From Deltaproteobacteria bacterium GWC2_55_46 (GTDB lineage Bacteria; Desulfobacterota; GWC2-55-46): a stretch of 64,000 nucleotides of DNA. The notes under the pieces were generated by a model, which did no database searches, was not told the DNA's origin, and saw nothing but the letters and a program-made list of their open reading frames with translations. Numbering within the stretch: the first letter of the stretch is position 1; each line of letters begins with the position of its first letter. A program made the translations under genes and the position numbers. The stretch spans positions 2,299,344 to 2,363,343 of the forward strand of contig LVEI03000001.1 in assembly GCA_001595385.3 (NCBI GenBank). The letters run 5' to 3'. Shown here piece by piece: positions 1 to 10,445 of this stretch.

Positions 1-2
1 CC

Positions 3-611
3 CTCGGCGAGGGGCCCATCGAGCAGGCGTCTTCGGCCCTCGACCCGGCCGACAACCCGCTTCTTGTCCTCGTTGAAGAGCATAAGGTGATAAACAGGAA
101 GCTCGAGGAGGTGGAAGACCACCTCCGCAAAAGGGACATGGACGCTCTATGGGTCTCCACCAAGGAGCTTGAAAACGACCTGGTGCTCCATTCAGGCATA
201 AAGGAAGAGGAGGTCCTCTTCGGCCTCAGCAAAGGGCTGCTGCCCTTCGGCGAGACCCTTGTTGACATCATCAGGGAGGAGCACAGGGAGATAATCTCTT
301 TGCTCCATAACTTCAGGGTCGCGATGGAAATAAATGAGATCAACGACGGCATCATAGATTCCGTCATCGTGAGCTTGAGGGGGCATATAAGGAAAGAGGA
401 CCAGGAGTTCTTCGAGATAATCGACAAATGCCTCAATGACGAGCTAAGGCTCAAGATAGCCGATGGAATGAGGGTGGTCGATGCCAGCTTTGTGAGGGCG
501 GAGGCCGGGGTCCGCAAGGTGAACGTCAAGCGGGCCGCGGTCCAGGCAGAGTATGACGACCAGGTCTCCGTAATAAGGGAGGCCGGCTGCGATACCTGCT
601 GCGGCCACTAA
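3..611 (+). CDS. hemerythrin-like domain protein (5' end outside window)
   Basis: The reading frame is open from the window edge, so the gene starts upstream. A GTG at 87 can be read as a start but cuts into a conserved helix (Leu-Val-Glu-Glu-His-Lys), so it is probably internal. Two helical histidine motifs of the hemerythrin type are visible: EEHK...HSGIKEEE and REEHREI...LRGHIRKEDQEFF, in which His, His and Glu bind a di-iron centre. The protein ends in CDTCCGH, a cysteine-rich tail of unknown use. Family knowledge: such cytoplasmic proteins bind O2 or NO, or sense iron and redox state. The specific role is not known. A strong terminator follows. Confidence 0.75.
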   Translation, partial: LGEGPIEQASSALDPADNPLLVLVEEHKVINRKLEEVEDHLRKRDMDALWVSTKELENDLVLHSGIKEEEVLFGLSKGLLPFGETLVDIIREEHREIISLLHNFRVAMEINEINDGIIDSVIVSLRGHIRKEDQEFFEIIDKCLNDELRLKIADGMRVVDASFVRAEAGVRKVNVKRAAVQAEYDDQVSVIREAGCDTCCGH

Positions 612-640
612 GCCAGCAAAACAAAAAATGTTAGAATAAA

Positions 641-672
641 AAAAGCCGCGGGATCTTCCCGCGGCTTTTTTT
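641..672. terminator. bidirectional intrinsic terminator
   Basis: A 12-bp stem (AAAGCCGCGGGA with its complement around a TCT loop) is followed by a T-run on the plus strand and preceded by an A-run. It can stop both the hemerythrin-like gene and the convergent membrane-protein gene. Confidence 0.85.
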
Positions 673-693
673 ATTCCGGCTGCGTGCCTCGCG

Positions 694-1074
694 CTATAAC
701 GGGATATGTATGTATACGATATAGAGCCACATGCAGATAAGGCTGGCGCCGAGCCAGCTTACATATTTGTTTGCCCTGCGGCTCTTCGAACGGACTATCA
801 GCACCTTGGAGAGTATTATGAAAAAGCCGGCAGCCCAGCCCCCAAGCGACAAGAGGCTAAATCCGTAGCTTACGAACGACATCACTGCCAGTACTGCGAA
901 GATGCCGAAGGTGATGATGCCGTTGCCGCGGTGTATCTTCTTCTCCACAGGGCCTTTGCCCTTTACCATCTGGAGCCCGCTTATGAAGCTCGTCGTGGCG
1001 AGTATCATGCCGATGCTCGCAAGCAGCGTCGACAGGTTAGTGAATGCGTTCAGGAGCTCAAGTATGCCGGACAT
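694..1074 (-). CDS. small 4-TM membrane protein of unknown function
   Basis: A 126-residue protein with four hydrophobic segments, near residues 15-35, 50-73, 76-94 and 104-123. A conserved-looking loop GPVEKKIHRGNGIITFG contains the only internal histidine, and a basic stretch (RSKSRRANK) lies before the last helix. I do not recognise a family. It begins 3 bases after the stop of the NosD-like gene and is almost certainly co-transcribed with it, so the two may act together in the envelope. A heme- or metal-related role is possible from the H/RGN loop, but that is a guess. Confidence 0.6.
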   Translation of the reverse strand: MSGILELLNAFTNLSTLLASIGMILATTSFISGLQMVKGKGPVEKKIHRGNGIITFGIFAVLAVMSFVSYGFSLLSLGGWAAGFFIILSKVLIVRSKSRRANKYVSWLGASLICMWLYIVYIHIPL

Positions 1075-1077
1075 TTC

Positions 1078-1896
1078 CTATTCCTTGTAAAAGATCTTAA
1101 GTAGGTTCTTCTGCAGCAGATACGAGACTATCCCCAGGTAGATGAGCGCAATCGGAAGGATGATAAAGAGGTTTGGGATTGTCGTGTTCTCCGCCACCTC
1201 GTTGCCGTTCGACTCGCTTATGACTATGCCGTAAGTGTTCCTGAGGGTCCTGTTCCCGGTGAGGGTGTTCCCGTTCGAGGCGAAGACCATTATGCCGTCC
1301 CAGGAGTTGAGGTTGACGCTGTTGTTCACAATCTCGTTGTTGTCCGAGTAGCTTATGAAAAAGCCCTTGTCCTTATTGAGGGTGGCGCTGTTGAACTCGA
1401 CCCTGTTGTGTTGCGATTTCTCCATGTAAAGGCCGTACTGGGAATTAGAGCTGGAATCATTCCCTGTAACGCTGGAGTAGCTCACCCCTTGAAGGAATAT
1501 GCCTATCCCGTTGTTGGTGAGACTGTTCTTTGAGAGGACTACGTTCTTGGAATTGAAGACGAAGACCCCGGCAACGGTCGAGCCGGTAGCCGAAAGCCCT
1601 GTTATGGAGACGTCAGAGGTACCGGAGACCTTCAAGGCAGGCTTGTTCTGTATGGCCGCCTGCACCATGGTGGAGGCGGCCCCCTGGTTGGAGCGCAGTA
1701 TCAACGGCTTTTCTATCGTGACGTTCTCGATGTAAATGCCGCTGTTGATGACGATGACGTCAAAGGGGGTCGCGGCGTTGACGGCGTCCTGTATCGTCCT
1801 GTGCCGCTCCGGTACATAGAGGGTGGCGGCATTGGCGTCATATGAGGCCGATAACGAGGCTATTAAGAAAAAGATGGCGCAATAGGCCTTTAGCAT
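1078..1896 (-). CDS. NosD-like right-handed beta-helix protein, membrane anchored
   Basis: A 272-residue protein. Residues 1-23 form a signal peptide ending ANA. The body (about 25-235) has repeated turns of the type NxxGIxxxxSxxNxxxxN, for example NNGIGIFLQGVSYSSVTGN, which is typical of the parallel beta-helix seen in NosD and related carbohydrate-binding/sugar-hydrolase (CASH) proteins. A single C-terminal TM helix (about 241-262) with a basic tail anchors it. Family knowledge: NosD helps copper delivery to N2O reductase, but many NosD-like proteins occur without nos genes. No nosZ, nosF or nosY is in this window, so a copper role is only a possibility. Overlapping promoters with the nuo operon are possible because the genes are divergent. 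Confidence 0.65.
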   Translation of the reverse strand: MLKAYCAIFFLIASLSASYDANAATLYVPERHRTIQDAVNAATPFDVIVINSGIYIENVTIEKPLILRSNQGAASTMVQAAIQNKPALKVSGTSDVSITGLSATGSTVAGVFVFNSKNVVLSKNSLTNNGIGIFLQGVSYSSVTGNDSSSNSQYGLYMEKSQHNRVEFNSATLNKDKGFFISYSDNNEIVNNSVNLNSWDGIMVFASNGNTLTGNRTLRNTYGIVISESNGNEVAENTTIPNLFIILPIALIYLGIVSYLLQKNLLKIFYKE

Positions 1897-2055
1897 TCTG
1901 TTGTGTGCAAATGGCGCCGCCCTCGAACCAGGCGGGCTTTTGGCATAGTTAGGGTGATCTGTATCTTAAAATGATAGCAGAAAGCGTTCTTTAAGTCTAT
2001 TTTTTTGCGCTCCCCGGGTTTGGCGTACACACGTTTACGGCCCACTGTCCATGCC

Positions 2056-2087
2056 TTGACAATCCACCTTCGTGTGGTAGGTTTAAT
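2056..2087 (+). promoter_or_regulatory. possible promoter of the nuo operon
   Basis: TTGACA lies at 2056-2061. The best -10 options are TAGGTT at 2078 (16-bp spacing) or TTTAAT at 2082 (20-bp spacing). Neither is ideal, so only the -35 is convincing. It lies about 90 bases upstream of nuoA. Confidence 0.3.
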
Positions 2088-2174
2088 TCATGCGGGGCAT
2101 TCTGTATTCAAGATGACGGTGCCTCGAACCCCGCGATAAAAAACCTCGCCTTCCAGCCGGCCAAGGGAGCCTTC

Positions 2175-2588
2175 ATGCCTGCAGGATACTCGACGAACCT
2201 CTGGCCGCTTGCGGCATATTTTTTGGCAGTGGTACTGCTCGTGGCCTCCATGCTCATTCTCTCCTACTTCTTTGGGCAGCGGCACAGGGAAAGGTCGACC
2301 TTAGAGCCTTATGAATCAGGCATCGCCCCGACCGGCACGGCGCGTATCCGGTTTGATATCAAGTTCTACCTTGTAGCCATCCTCTTCGTCGTCTTCGATA
2401 TTGAGGCGGTATTCATCTTCGCCTGGGCCGTCTCCGCACGGGAGCTTGGCTGGACGGGCTATATAGAGGCGCTTCTGTTCATTTCCATACTTTTAGCGGC
2501 GCTCGTCTACTTATGGCGCATGGGTGCGCTCGATTGGGCGGCAAAGGGCAGAGCCGTCGCCGCAAAAAGGGCGGGAAAAGCGAGATGA
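2175..2588 (+). CDS. nuoA: NADH-quinone oxidoreductase subunit A
   Basis: A 137-residue inner-membrane subunit of complex I with three TM helices (about 8-32, 66-90, 96-115). The family motif [34 protein letters not shown] is seen as EPYESG followed by RFDIKFY and the acidic FDIEAVF in TM2. NuoA sits at the junction of the membrane and peripheral arms near the quinone site. It is the first gene of a 13-gene operon and overlaps nuoB by 4 bases. The C-terminal extension is Ala/Lys/Arg-rich and longer than in E. coli. The length is normal for the family. Confidence 0.93.
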   Translation: MPAGYSTNLWPLAAYFLAVVLLVASMLILSYFFGQRHRERSTLEPYESGIAPTGTARIRFDIKFYLVAILFVVFDIEAVFIFAWAVSARELGWTGYIEALLFISILLAALVYLWRMGALDWAAKGRAVAAKRAGKAR

Positions 2589-3208
2589 GCGGGTCTGTCG
2601 AAAAAGCGGCTGTCACCAAAGACGACCCTGTTGAGGCGGCTGTAAGGAAGAGTGTTGTCCTGGCAAGCCTTCAGGGGCTGCTCGCGTGGGGGCGGAAGAA
2701 CTCGCTCTGGCCTCTTAACTTCGGCCTCTCGTGCTGCTATGTGGAGATGGCCGCGAGCTTCACGAGCAAGTACGATATCGCCCGCTTCGGCTCAGAGGTC
2801 ATACGCGCCAGCCCCAGGGAGGCGGACGTTATGATAGTCGCGGGCACCGTGTTCATCAAGGCCGCCCCTATGGTGAAAAGGCTCTATGAGCAGATGATGG
2901 AGCCGAGGTGGGTCATCTCCATGGGCTCTTGCGCCAACTCGGGAGGGATGTACGATATCTACAGCGTTGTCCAGGGGGTAGACTCCTTCCTTCCCGTCGA
3001 TGTCTATATACCGGGCTGCCCGCCACGGCCGGAGGCCGTTATGGAAGGCCTTTTGATGCTCCGTGAGCTTGTTGGAAAGGAAAGGCGGCCTCTTAGCTGG
3101 GCAGCCGGGAAGCAGGGTGTGGAGCGGCCGGAGCTTCCAGTGATGCGCGATCTTAAACGCCCGTCGAGGCAGGAGGCAAGGGAGCTGCGTTCACCTGACA
3201 AGAGCTGA
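2585..3208 (+). CDS. nuoB: NADH-quinone oxidoreductase subunit B
   Basis: A 207-residue peripheral-arm subunit carrying the N2 [4Fe-4S] cluster, the last electron donor to quinone. The four ligands are visible: the vicinal pair C50-C51 (GLSCCYVEM), C116 (GSCANSGG) and C145 (GCPPRPEA). The start is taken at the ATG at 2585, which overlaps the nuoA stop (ATGA). An upstream in-frame ATG at 2513 would extend the protein into nuoA coding sequence and is less likely. The C-terminal 40 residues are a basic, Pro/Arg-rich extension of no known role. Confidence 0.93.
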   Translation: MSGSVEKAAVTKDDPVEAAVRKSVVLASLQGLLAWGRKNSLWPLNFGLSCCYVEMAASFTSKYDIARFGSEVIRASPREADVMIVAGTVFIKAAPMVKRLYEQMMEPRWVISMGSCANSGGMYDIYSVVQGVDSFLPVDVYIPGCPPRPEAVMEGLLMLRELVGKERRPLSWAAGKQGVERPELPVMRDLKRPSRQEARELRSPDKS

Positions 3209-3247
3209 TATCTTCGCGTCCCTGCCTTCCAGATAAGGGTTTTAGAT

Positions 3248-4993
3248 ATGGGCGGCGATCAAATTACACGGGAGCTTCAAGGCAGGTTCGGCGAGGCCTC
3301 GTTCGTCACGCAGCATACAGATGACGGCATACCGACGGTCTGGGCCGGCAAGGAAAAGGCCCCGGACCTGCTATCCTATTTAAAGAAAGAGGCGCCAGGG
3401 CCATACCGGATGCTCTATGACCTTACGGCCATCGACGAGCGCCATCGCCAGAATAGAACCGGCCAGCCTGAGAGCGATTTCACGCTCGTCTATCACCTGC
3501 TCTCCTTCGAGCGCAACGAGGATATAAGGGTCAAGGTGCCTCTCGTTGGCGATTACCCATCTGCTCCGACCATGACGGGCCTATGGAAGTCGGCTAACTG
3601 GTACGAAAGGGAGGTGTTTGACATGTTCGGGGTCTTTATCGACGGCCACCCGAACCTTAAAAGGATACTTACCCCGCCCACCTGGAAGGGCCATCCGCTG
3701 CGGAAGGAATATCCGGCGAGGCGGACGGAATTCGGCAAGTTCGAGTTTCCGGAGGAAAGAGAGATCGCGGAGGAGAAGGCGCTTCAGTTCCGCCCCGGAG
3801 AGTGGGGCTTCTCAAATAGCCGTGACGGCACCGATTTCATGTTCCTCAATATGGGCCCGCACCATACCGGCACGCACGGGATAATGCGCGTCATGCTTGA
3901 GCTCGACGGCGAGGAGATAGTGGACTCCGTCCTCGATATCGGCTACCACCACAGGGGGGCCGAGAAGATGGGAGAGCGGCAGAGCTGGCATACCTATATC
4001 CCGTATACCGACCGCATAGACTATCTCTCAGGAGCGATGAACAACCTGCCGTATGTGCTCGCGGTCGAAAGGCTTGCCGGGATAGAGGCGCCGCAGAGGG
4101 CGGTCTTCATAAGGGTGATGCTTGCCGAGCTCTACCGCATCGCGAGCCACCTTGTCTGGCTCGGCACCTTCGCACAGGACCTGGGGCAGATATCCCCGGT
4201 TTTTTTCGCCTTCAACGACAGAGAGCGCATATACGCGATAACAGAGGCGATATGCGGCTTCCGCATGCACCCGGCATGGTCGCGGATCGGGGGCGTGGCC
4301 TCCGACCTGCCGCAGGGCTGGGAGGGCCTTGTGAAGGGCTTTATAGATTATTTTCCTGCGAGGCTCGTCGAATATGACAGGCTCATAATAGAGAACCCGA
4401 TAATAAAGGCGCGCACCATCGGGGTGGGCGTCCTTACGCTCGACGAGGCGATCGAATGGGGTGTTACAGGGCCGAACCTGAGGGCATGCGGCATTGAGTG
4501 GGACTTCAGGAAAAAAAGGCCATATTCAGGTTACGAAGGGTTTGACTTTGAGATACCTTCGGCTATGGAGGGGGACTGCTACGCGAGAGCCGTGGTCCGC
4601 ACCCTTGAGATGAGGCAGAGCCTGAGGATCATAGAGCAATGCCTTGAGCGGATGCCAGGCGGGCCATATAAGTCCGATCACCCGCTCACTACGCCGCCGG
4701 TAAAAGAGCGCGCCATGAAAGATATAGAGACCCTCATCGCCCATTTTCTGAACGTAAGTTGGGGCCCGGTCCTCCCGGCTGGAGAGGCGGCCTTCGGGGT
4801 CGAGGGCGCAAAGGGGAACAACACCTACTACCTTGTAAGCGACGGGAGCGCTTCATCGTATCGCACACGCATCCGCACCCCGTCTTTCCCGCACCTGCAG
4901 GTAGTCCCTGAGATGTGCAGGGGGCTCGCTGTGGCTGACTTGATCGCCATACTCGGGAGCATAGATTTCGTGATGGGCGATGTTGACCGTTGA
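3248..4993 (+). CDS. nuoCD: fused NADH-quinone oxidoreductase subunits C/D
   Basis: A 581-residue fusion. Residues about 1-170 are NuoC, with the signature [20 protein letters not shown]. Residues about 190-581 are NuoD, the 49-kDa quinone-site subunit related to the NiFe-hydrogenase large subunit. NuoD landmarks are GPHHTGTHG (quinone pocket His), [14 protein letters not shown] and the C-terminal end VMGDVDR. The NuoC-D fusion is known from E. coli and several other lineages and here has no gap or frameshift. It starts 39 bases after nuoB. All expected blocks are present, so the subunit should be functional. Confidence 0.93.
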   Translation: MGGDQITRELQGRFGEASFVTQHTDDGIPTVWAGKEKAPDLLSYLKKEAPGPYRMLYDLTAIDERHRQNRTGQPESDFTLVYHLLSFERNEDIRVKVPLVGDYPSAPTMTGLWKSANWYEREVFDMFGVFIDGHPNLKRILTPPTWKGHPLRKEYPARRTEFGKFEFPEEREIAEEKALQFRPGEWGFSNSRDGTDFMFLNMGPHHTGTHGIMRVMLELDGEEIVDSVLDIGYHHRGAEKMGERQSWHTYIPYTDRIDYLSGAMNNLPYVLAVERLAGIEAPQRAVFIRVMLAELYRIASHLVWLGTFAQDLGQISPVFFAFNDRERIYAITEAICGFRMHPAWSRIGGVASDLPQGWEGLVKGFIDYFPARLVEYDRLIIENPIIKARTIGVGVLTLDEAIEWGVTGPNLRACGIEWDFRKKRPYSGYEGFDFEIPSAMEGDCYARAVVRTLEMRQSLRIIEQCLERMPGGPYKSDHPLTTPPVKERAMKDIETLIAHFLNVSWGPVLPAGEAAFGVEGAKGNNTYYLVSDGSASSYRTRIRTPSFPHLQVVPEMCRGLAVADLIAILGSIDFVMGDVDR

Positions 4994-5019
4994 TAAAAAA
5001 ACAGATACAGGAGCCTGTG

Positions 5020-5493
5020 ATGCTTACAGAAAAAGAGATGCTTGAGATAGAGGAGGAGGCTGGTAAATACGACTCAAGGCAGGCGGCCTCGATAGACGCT
5101 CTTATGATAATACAGCGCCACAGGGGCTGGGTCGACGACGACAGCTTAAAGGACGTGGCGGCGTACCTCGGCATGTCGCCTGATTACCTCGACGGCATAG
5201 CCACGTTCTATAACATGATATTCAGGAAGCCGGTCGGAAAGCACGTCATACTTATGTGTAACACGATAAGCTGCATGATGGCTGGCTATGAACCCAACCG
5301 TGAGCACCTGAGAAAACGCCTTGGTGTCGACCTTGGCGGGACCACCCCCGACGGGTTTTTTACGACGCTCCCGGTCGCGTGTCTTGGGGCGTGCGAGCGT
5401 TCTCCTTCGATGATGGTAGATGGAAGGCTTTATACAGGGCTTACGCCTGAACGGATAGACGCGATACTCGATGGGTTAAAGGAGAAGCGATGA
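5020..5493 (+). CDS. nuoE: NADH-quinone oxidoreductase subunit E
   Basis: A 157-residue thioredoxin-like [2Fe-2S] subunit of the NADH-dehydrogenase module. The cluster ligands are C80 and C85 (MCNTISC) and C121 and C125 (ACLGAC). The ATG at 5020 is chosen because AGGAG stands 6 bases upstream. A TTG at 4990, overlapping the nuoCD stop, would add 10 residues but has no Shine-Dalgarno sequence. The last codons overlap the nuoF start by 4 bases (ATGA), suggesting translational coupling. N1a-cluster proteins of this type receive electrons from the FMN of NuoF. Confidence 0.9.
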   Translation: MLTEKEMLEIEEEAGKYDSRQAASIDALMIIQRHRGWVDDDSLKDVAAYLGMSPDYLDGIATFYNMIFRKPVGKHVILMCNTISCMMAGYEPNREHLRKRLGVDLGGTTPDGFFTTLPVACLGACERSPSMMVDGRLYTGLTPERIDAILDGLKEKR

Positions 5494-6764
5494 CGGAGCG
5501 CCCGCTCACCGGCCGCATGCGCCCTGACGGAGAGGCGCTCGACATAGCCGGGTACGAGAAGGCGGGAGGCTATCAGGCGTTGAGAAGGGCGCTCAGGATG
5601 TCCCCGAAGGAGGTGCAGGATGCCGTATCTGCCTCCAACCTGAGAGGGCGCGGCGGGGCCGGCTTCAGTACCGGGATCAAGTGGAGCTTTGTGCCGATGG
5701 GGGCTTCAGCGCCCAGGCCAAAATACCTGGTCGCCAACGCTGACGAGATGGAGCCCGGCGCCTTTAAAGACAGGTACCTCCTCGAGGGTGACCCGCACCA
5801 GCTCATAGAGGGGATGATCATAAGCGCCTTCGCGATAGAGGCGGAGGCCGCGTATGTGTTCATAAGATGGGAGTATCAGCTTGGCGCGGAGCGCGTACAG
5901 AAGGCGATATCTGAGGCATATGAAAGGAAGTACCTGGGGAGCGATATACTGGGTTCCGGCTTCACCCTCGATATAAGGCTCCACACCGGGGCAGGCAGAT
6001 ATATATGCGGAGAGGAGACCGCCCTTCTGAACGCCCTTGAGGGCAGGCGCGCGATACCGAGGCAGAAGCCGCCGTTCCCGCAGACGTGCGGCCTGTGGGG
6101 CAGGCCCACGGTTGTTAATAACGTCGAAACGCTCTGTAACGTGCCGCATATCGTGCTCAACGGGGCTGAATGGTATAAAAAGCTCAGCCGCTCGACCGAC
6201 GGCGGGACGAAGCTCTACGGGGCGAGCGGGCGCGTGAAAAGGCCTGGGCTATGGGAGCTTCCCATGGGCACGACCATCCGGGAGATACTTGAAGAGCACG
6301 CCGGCGGCATGTGTGATGGCTACAGGTTGAGGGCCATTATGCCGGGTGGGGCCTCTACAGAGTTCCTAACGGCAGAGCGCCTGGACGTGAAGATGGACTT
6401 TGATTCGGTGGCGGCGGCCGGGAGCAGGCTTGGCACCGGCACGATGGTCGTGATGGACGATAGCGTTTGTCCGGTGAGGGCGCTCCATAACCTTGAGAGC
6501 TTCTTCAGCCGCGAATCATGTGGCTGGTGCACACCGTGCAGGGAGGGCCTGCCATGGGTCGAAAAGACCCTTGAAGCAATTGAAAAAGGCGAGGGCGAGC
6601 CGGAGGATCTCGAAATACTTGGAGAGCACGGAAGCTCGCTCTGGGTTGGCAGGACCTTCTGCGCTCTCGCCCCCGGGGCCATGGAGCCTCTAAGGAGCGC
6701 CCTTGCGCTCTTCAAGGACGACTTCGAGCGGCACATCAGCGAAAAACGCTGCCCCTACCGGTAG
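5490..6764 (+). CDS. nuoF: NADH-quinone oxidoreductase subunit F
   Basis: A 424-residue subunit that oxidises NADH with FMN and passes electrons to cluster N3. The glycine-rich FMN/NADH loop GRGGAGFSTGIKW lies near residue 52, the second nucleotide segment GAGRYICGEETAL near 167, and the N3 ligands in ESCGWCTPCREG with a fourth Cys in GRTFCALAPG. It overlaps nuoE by 4 bases and is followed 8 bases later by nuoG. The presence of E, F and G means this complex I should use NADH, not ferredoxin or F420 alone. Confidence 0.93.
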   Translation: MTERPLTGRMRPDGEALDIAGYEKAGGYQALRRALRMSPKEVQDAVSASNLRGRGGAGFSTGIKWSFVPMGASAPRPKYLVANADEMEPGAFKDRYLLEGDPHQLIEGMIISAFAIEAEAAYVFIRWEYQLGAERVQKAISEAYERKYLGSDILGSGFTLDIRLHTGAGRYICGEETALLNALEGRRAIPRQKPPFPQTCGLWGRPTVVNNVETLCNVPHIVLNGAEWYKKLSRSTDGGTKLYGASGRVKRPGLWELPMGTTIREILEEHAGGMCDGYRLRAIMPGGASTEFLTAERLDVKMDFDSVAAAGSRLGTGTMVVMDDSVCPVRALHNLESFFSRESCGWCTPCREGLPWVEKTLEAIEKGEGEPEDLEILGEHGSSLWVGRTFCALAPGAMEPLRSALALFKDDFERHISEKRCPYR

Positions 6765-6772
6765 GGAGATGA

Positions 6773-9466
6773 ATGGGAAAGATATATATCGAAAACAAGG
6801 CGTACGAGGTGAACAACGGGCAGAACCTCCTGCACGCCTGCCTTTCGCTGGGCCTCGACCTTCCGTACTTCTGCTGGCACCCTGCCATGCACTCCGTAGG
6901 CGCGTGCCGCCAGTGCGCGGTCAAGCAGTTCAAGGATGAGAGCGACACAAAAGGGCGTATTGTAATGGCCTGCATGACGCCTGCGGCATCTGGAGCGCGG
7001 ATCTCGATCGACGACCCGGAGGCGAAGGCCTTTAGAGCTAACGTCATAGAGTGGATGATGTGCAGCCACCCGCACGACTGCCCGGTCTGCGACGAGGGAG
7101 GAGAGTGCCATCTTCAGGACATGACACTCATGACAGGGCACGTAAGCCGGAGCTACAGGTTCAGGAAGCGCACGTACAGGAACCAGTACCTTGGCCCGTT
7201 CCTTAACCATGAGATGAACCGATGCATACAGTGCTACAGGTGCGTGCGCTTCTACCGCGATTACGCCGGAGGGACCGACCTTAACGTTTTCTCCTCCCAC
7301 GATAACGTATATTTCGGCAGGCATGAGGACGGGGTCCTTGAAAACGAGTTCAGCGGCAACCTGGCAGAGGTCTGCCCAACTGGTGTCTTTACCGATAAGA
7401 CGTTTAAAAGGCATTTTACGCGCAAGTGGGACCTGCAGAGCGCTCCTTCAGTCTGCGTCCATTGCGGGGTTGGGTGCAACACAATACCCGGCGAGAGATA
7501 CAATGAGCTCCGCCGTATCAGTAACCGCTATAACGGCGAGGTAAACCGCTACTTCCTCTGCGACAGGGGGCGCTATGGATATGAGTTCGTGAACGGCCAC
7601 AGACGCCTCCGTGAGCCTCGGCAAAGGGGCGATGGCGATGATAAGCGGTTGACCGCTAAAGAGGCTGTAATCGCCGCCGCGAGGCTCATCTCGTCGGGTA
7701 AAGGCGCGGCGGGTATAGGCTCGCCACGGGCCTCGCTTGAGGCCAACTTTGCTCTCCGCTCTCTTGTCGGCCCTGATAACTTCTATATGGGGGTATCAGG
7801 AAGGGATTTACGCGCGATCACCCTTGCCTCCGAAAACCTTCTTAACGGCCCGGCGCGCTCTCCATCGCTCCGTGAGATAGAAGGCTCTGACGCGGTCCTC
7901 CTTATCGGGGAGGATGTGACCAATACGGCACCGGTGCTTGCGCTCGCGTTGAGGCAGGCAGCGCGAAATGGACCTGTAACAGAGGCCTCGAAGCTCCGCA
8001 TCCCCTTCTGGGACGATGGAGCGGTACGGACCGCCACACAGGGGATGAAAGGCTCTTTTTATCTTTTGGCCCCATACGCCACGAAGCTTGACGATATCGC
8101 GAAGGAGCGATATTGCGCTTCGCCTGACGGCATGGCTCGGCTGGGCTTCGCCATCGCGCATGAAATAGACAAGGCCCTGCCCGGAGTTGACGACCTGCCA
8201 GAGGATGAACGAGAGCTTGCGGGAAGGATAGCCGATGGCCTTATGAAGGCGGAGCGTCCGGTAGTGGTCGCCGGGATGAGTCTTGGAAGCGAGCCTATTA
8301 TAAACGCCGCCGCGCGGGTGGCCTGGGCCCTCTGTAAAGCAGGCAAAGAAGCCGGGCTTCATTATTCCTTTCCTGAGTGCAATAGCCTTGGCGCGGCGAT
8401 GCTTGAGAGGAAATCCCTCGACGAGGCGTTTATTGCCGCCGGCAAAGGAAAGCATGAAATAGCGATAATACTCGAGAATGACCTGTCGCGCCGCTTGGGA
8501 CCTGGATATTTGGAGGCGATCAAAAGCTTCAGACAAATCATCGTTCTGGACAGTATCGTTACACCCGCGTCTACTGCCGCCGGACTGCTCCTCCCGTCGG
8601 CCTCTTTCGCCCAATCGGACGGGACGCTTGTAAATAGCGAGGGCAGGGCGCAGAGGCACTTCAAGGTATTCACTGCTGAAGCCCCTGTCATGGAAAGCTG
8701 GAGATGGATAAGCGATATCAAAAAAAAACTTGGCATCTTCGGTTGGGGGACCATCAATGATATCACAAGGGAACTGGCGAAAGAGCTTCCGGCCTTTGAA
8801 AGATTGCCTGACCGATGGGTCGGTATAAGCGGGATGAAGATAGCGCGCCAGACGCACAGGGCAAGCGGACGGACAGCCGTTACAGCAGAGAGGACCGTCT
8901 TTGAGCCAAAGCCGCCTGAAGACCCGGATGCCCCCTTTTTATTTTCAATGGAGGGCTTCCATGGGCAGCCCCCATCGCCCTTTATACCGCGATTCTGGGC
9001 CCCTGGCTGGAACTCGATACAGTCTGTGAATAAGTTTCAGTCGGAAGTCGGCCGTGCGCTCAGGGGCGGAGACCCGGGCTTGAGGCTTATCGAGCCTGGT
9101 CATAGTCTGAAAGAGCCTTCCTCACTCATTATCCCGCCGGCGTTCAAAAGGAGGAAGGGCGAATGGCTCCTTGTGCCCATCTACCATATATTCGGCTCAG
9201 AGGAGATGAGCGTCCTTTCGCCTTCAGTCGCAACGCTGGTACCCGATCCGTACCTGGGGCTTGGGGCTCGGGAGGCCGCCATTATCGGCGTAAGGGCTGG
9301 CGAGGAGCTATCCGTTAAGGTATCTGGAGCCGTCCTGAGACTCCCGGTAAGGATCATAAGCAGGCTGCCTGAGGGGTTGGCTGGCCTGCCTGTACTGCCG
9401 GATCTGCCGGTATTGCCCTTGCCAGGGTGGTGTGTCCTTTCGAAGGTAAAGCTCTCGGCGGCATAA
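6773..9466 (+). CDS. nuoG: NADH-quinone oxidoreductase subunit G
   Basis: An 897-residue Fe-S subunit. The N-terminal ferredoxin domain has [2Fe-2S] ligands C34, C45, C48 and C67. The His/Cys cluster follows at H99, C103, C106 and C112. A two-cluster ferredoxin-type segment with CIQCYRC comes next, then a 4Fe-4S motif of the molybdopterin-oxidoreductase kind (CVHCGVGCN...C). The rest (about 270-897) is a molybdopterin-enzyme-like fold with no sign of a bound cofactor, as usual in NuoG. The last 150 residues have a [13 protein letters not shown] segment and a molydopterin-binding-like domain, so this is one of the longer NuoG forms. Confidence 0.9.
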   Translation: MGKIYIENKAYEVNNGQNLLHACLSLGLDLPYFCWHPAMHSVGACRQCAVKQFKDESDTKGRIVMACMTPAASGARISIDDPEAKAFRANVIEWMMCSHPHDCPVCDEGGECHLQDMTLMTGHVSRSYRFRKRTYRNQYLGPFLNHEMNRCIQCYRCVRFYRDYAGGTDLNVFSSHDNVYFGRHEDGVLENEFSGNLAEVCPTGVFTDKTFKRHFTRKWDLQSAPSVCVHCGVGCNTIPGERYNELRRISNRYNGEVNRYFLCDRGRYGYEFVNGHRRLREPRQRGDGDDKRLTAKEAVIAAARLISSGKGAAGIGSPRASLEANFALRSLVGPDNFYMGVSGRDLRAITLASENLLNGPARSPSLREIEGSDAVLLIGEDVTNTAPVLALALRQAARNGPVTEASKLRIPFWDDGAVRTATQGMKGSFYLLAPYATKLDDIAKERYCASPDGMARLGFAIAHEIDKALPGVDDLPEDERELAGRIADGLMKAERPVVVAGMSLGSEPIINAAARVAWALCKAGKEAGLHYSFPECNSLGAAMLERKSLDEAFIAAGKGKHEIAIILENDLSRRLGPGYLEAIKSFRQIIVLDSIVTPASTAAGLLLPSASFAQSDGTLVNSEGRAQRHFKVFTAEAPVMESWRWISDIKKKLGIFGWGTINDITRELAKELPAFERLPDRWVGISGMKIARQTHRASGRTAVTAERTVFEPKPPEDPDAPFLFSMEGFHGQPPSPFIPRFWAPGWNSIQSVNKFQSEVGRALRGGDPGLRLIEPGHSLKEPSSLIIPPAFKRRKGEWLLVPIYHIFGSEEMSVLSPSVATLVPDPYLGLGAREAAIIGVRAGEELSVKVSGAVLRLPVRIISRLPEGLAGLPVLPDLPVLPLPGWCVLSKVKLSAA

Positions 9467-9482
9467 ACGCCGATGGAGGCGT

Positions 9483-10433
9483 ATGAAAGAGGTATTTGCG
9501 CCTTTGGCCTTGATAGCGGGGGTTATTTTTGTCCTTACGACAGTAAGCGCGGGGCTTATCTGGGTGGAAAGGAGGCTCCTCGCCCTATGGCAGGACAGGT
9601 ACGGCCCGAACAGGGTGGGCCCATTCGGCCTCCTGCAGGTCGTGGCGGACATGATAAAGATATTATCAAAGGAGGACTGGACCCCTCCGTTCTCTGACAG
9701 GGCCGTATTCATACTCGCACCGGCTATCGCAATGGCCGCGGCTCTCCTGTCCTTCGCTGTTATCCCGTTCGCGCCGGGCATATCCGTGGTGGACCTCAAC
9801 ATAGGCCTCCTTTTTGTGCTTGGCATATCTTCCTTAAGCGTCTACAGCATCGTGCTCGCCGGATGGGCGTCGAACAGCAAGTATTCGCTCCTCGGGGGTG
9901 TAAGAGGCGCCGCGCAGATGTTCTCCTATGAGGTCTTCATGGGCCTGTCTCTTATGGGGGTAGTGATGCTCTCAGGCTCCTTCGACCTAAGGGAGATAGT
10001 CGAGGCGCAAAGGGGGCTCTGGTACTGCGTGCCGCAGTTTCCAGGCCTTGTCATCTTCTTTATAGCAGGTCTTGCCGCCACGCACAGGCTTCCGTTCGAC
10101 CTGCCGGAGGCTGAAAACGAGCTTGTAGCCGGCTACCATACCGAGTACTCCGGCATGAAGTTCGGCATGTTCTTCGTTGGCGAATATCTTGGCATCACGC
10201 TCATCTGCTCGCTTATCACTACCCTTTTCTTCGGCGGTTGGCTGGGCCCGGTCCTGCCGCCCGTAGTCTGGTTCTTCATAAAGACCTTTTTCTTCATCTT
10301 TCTTTTTATCCTCCTGAGGGCCTCTCTTCCAAGGCCCAGGTTCGACCAGCTCATGAGTTTCGGGTGGAAGGTGATGCTGCCGCTCTCTCTCGCTAACGTG
10401 GCTGTGACCGGGGCCGTATTGCTCGCGCTTTGA
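9483..10433 (+). CDS. nuoH: NADH-quinone oxidoreductase subunit H
   Basis: A 316-residue, eight-helix membrane subunit that forms the entrance to the quinone chamber. Conserved blocks are visible: [19 protein letters not shown] near residue 30, [24 protein letters not shown] near 130 and [23 protein letters not shown] near 205, which contains the acidic residues of the family. The start ATG is preceded by GGAGGCGT. The order (after nuoG, before nuoI) and the length match a standard complex I operon. Confidence 0.93.
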   Translation: MKEVFAPLALIAGVIFVLTTVSAGLIWVERRLLALWQDRYGPNRVGPFGLLQVVADMIKILSKEDWTPPFSDRAVFILAPAIAMAAALLSFAVIPFAPGISVVDLNIGLLFVLGISSLSVYSIVLAGWASNSKYSLLGGVRGAAQMFSYEVFMGLSLMGVVMLSGSFDLREIVEAQRGLWYCVPQFPGLVIFFIAGLAATHRLPFDLPEAENELVAGYHTEYSGMKFGMFFVGEYLGITLICSLITTLFFGGWLGPVLPPVVWFFIKTFFFIFLFILLRASLPRPRFDQLMSFGWKVMLPLSLANVAVTGAVLLAL

Positions 10434-10445
10434 ACGGAGGCTTTA

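Noticed and set aside
706-1104. 132-codon open frame on the plus strand
   Set aside because: It is the antisense shadow of the 4-TM gene at 694-1074, which has clear hydrophobic helices and lies in an operon.
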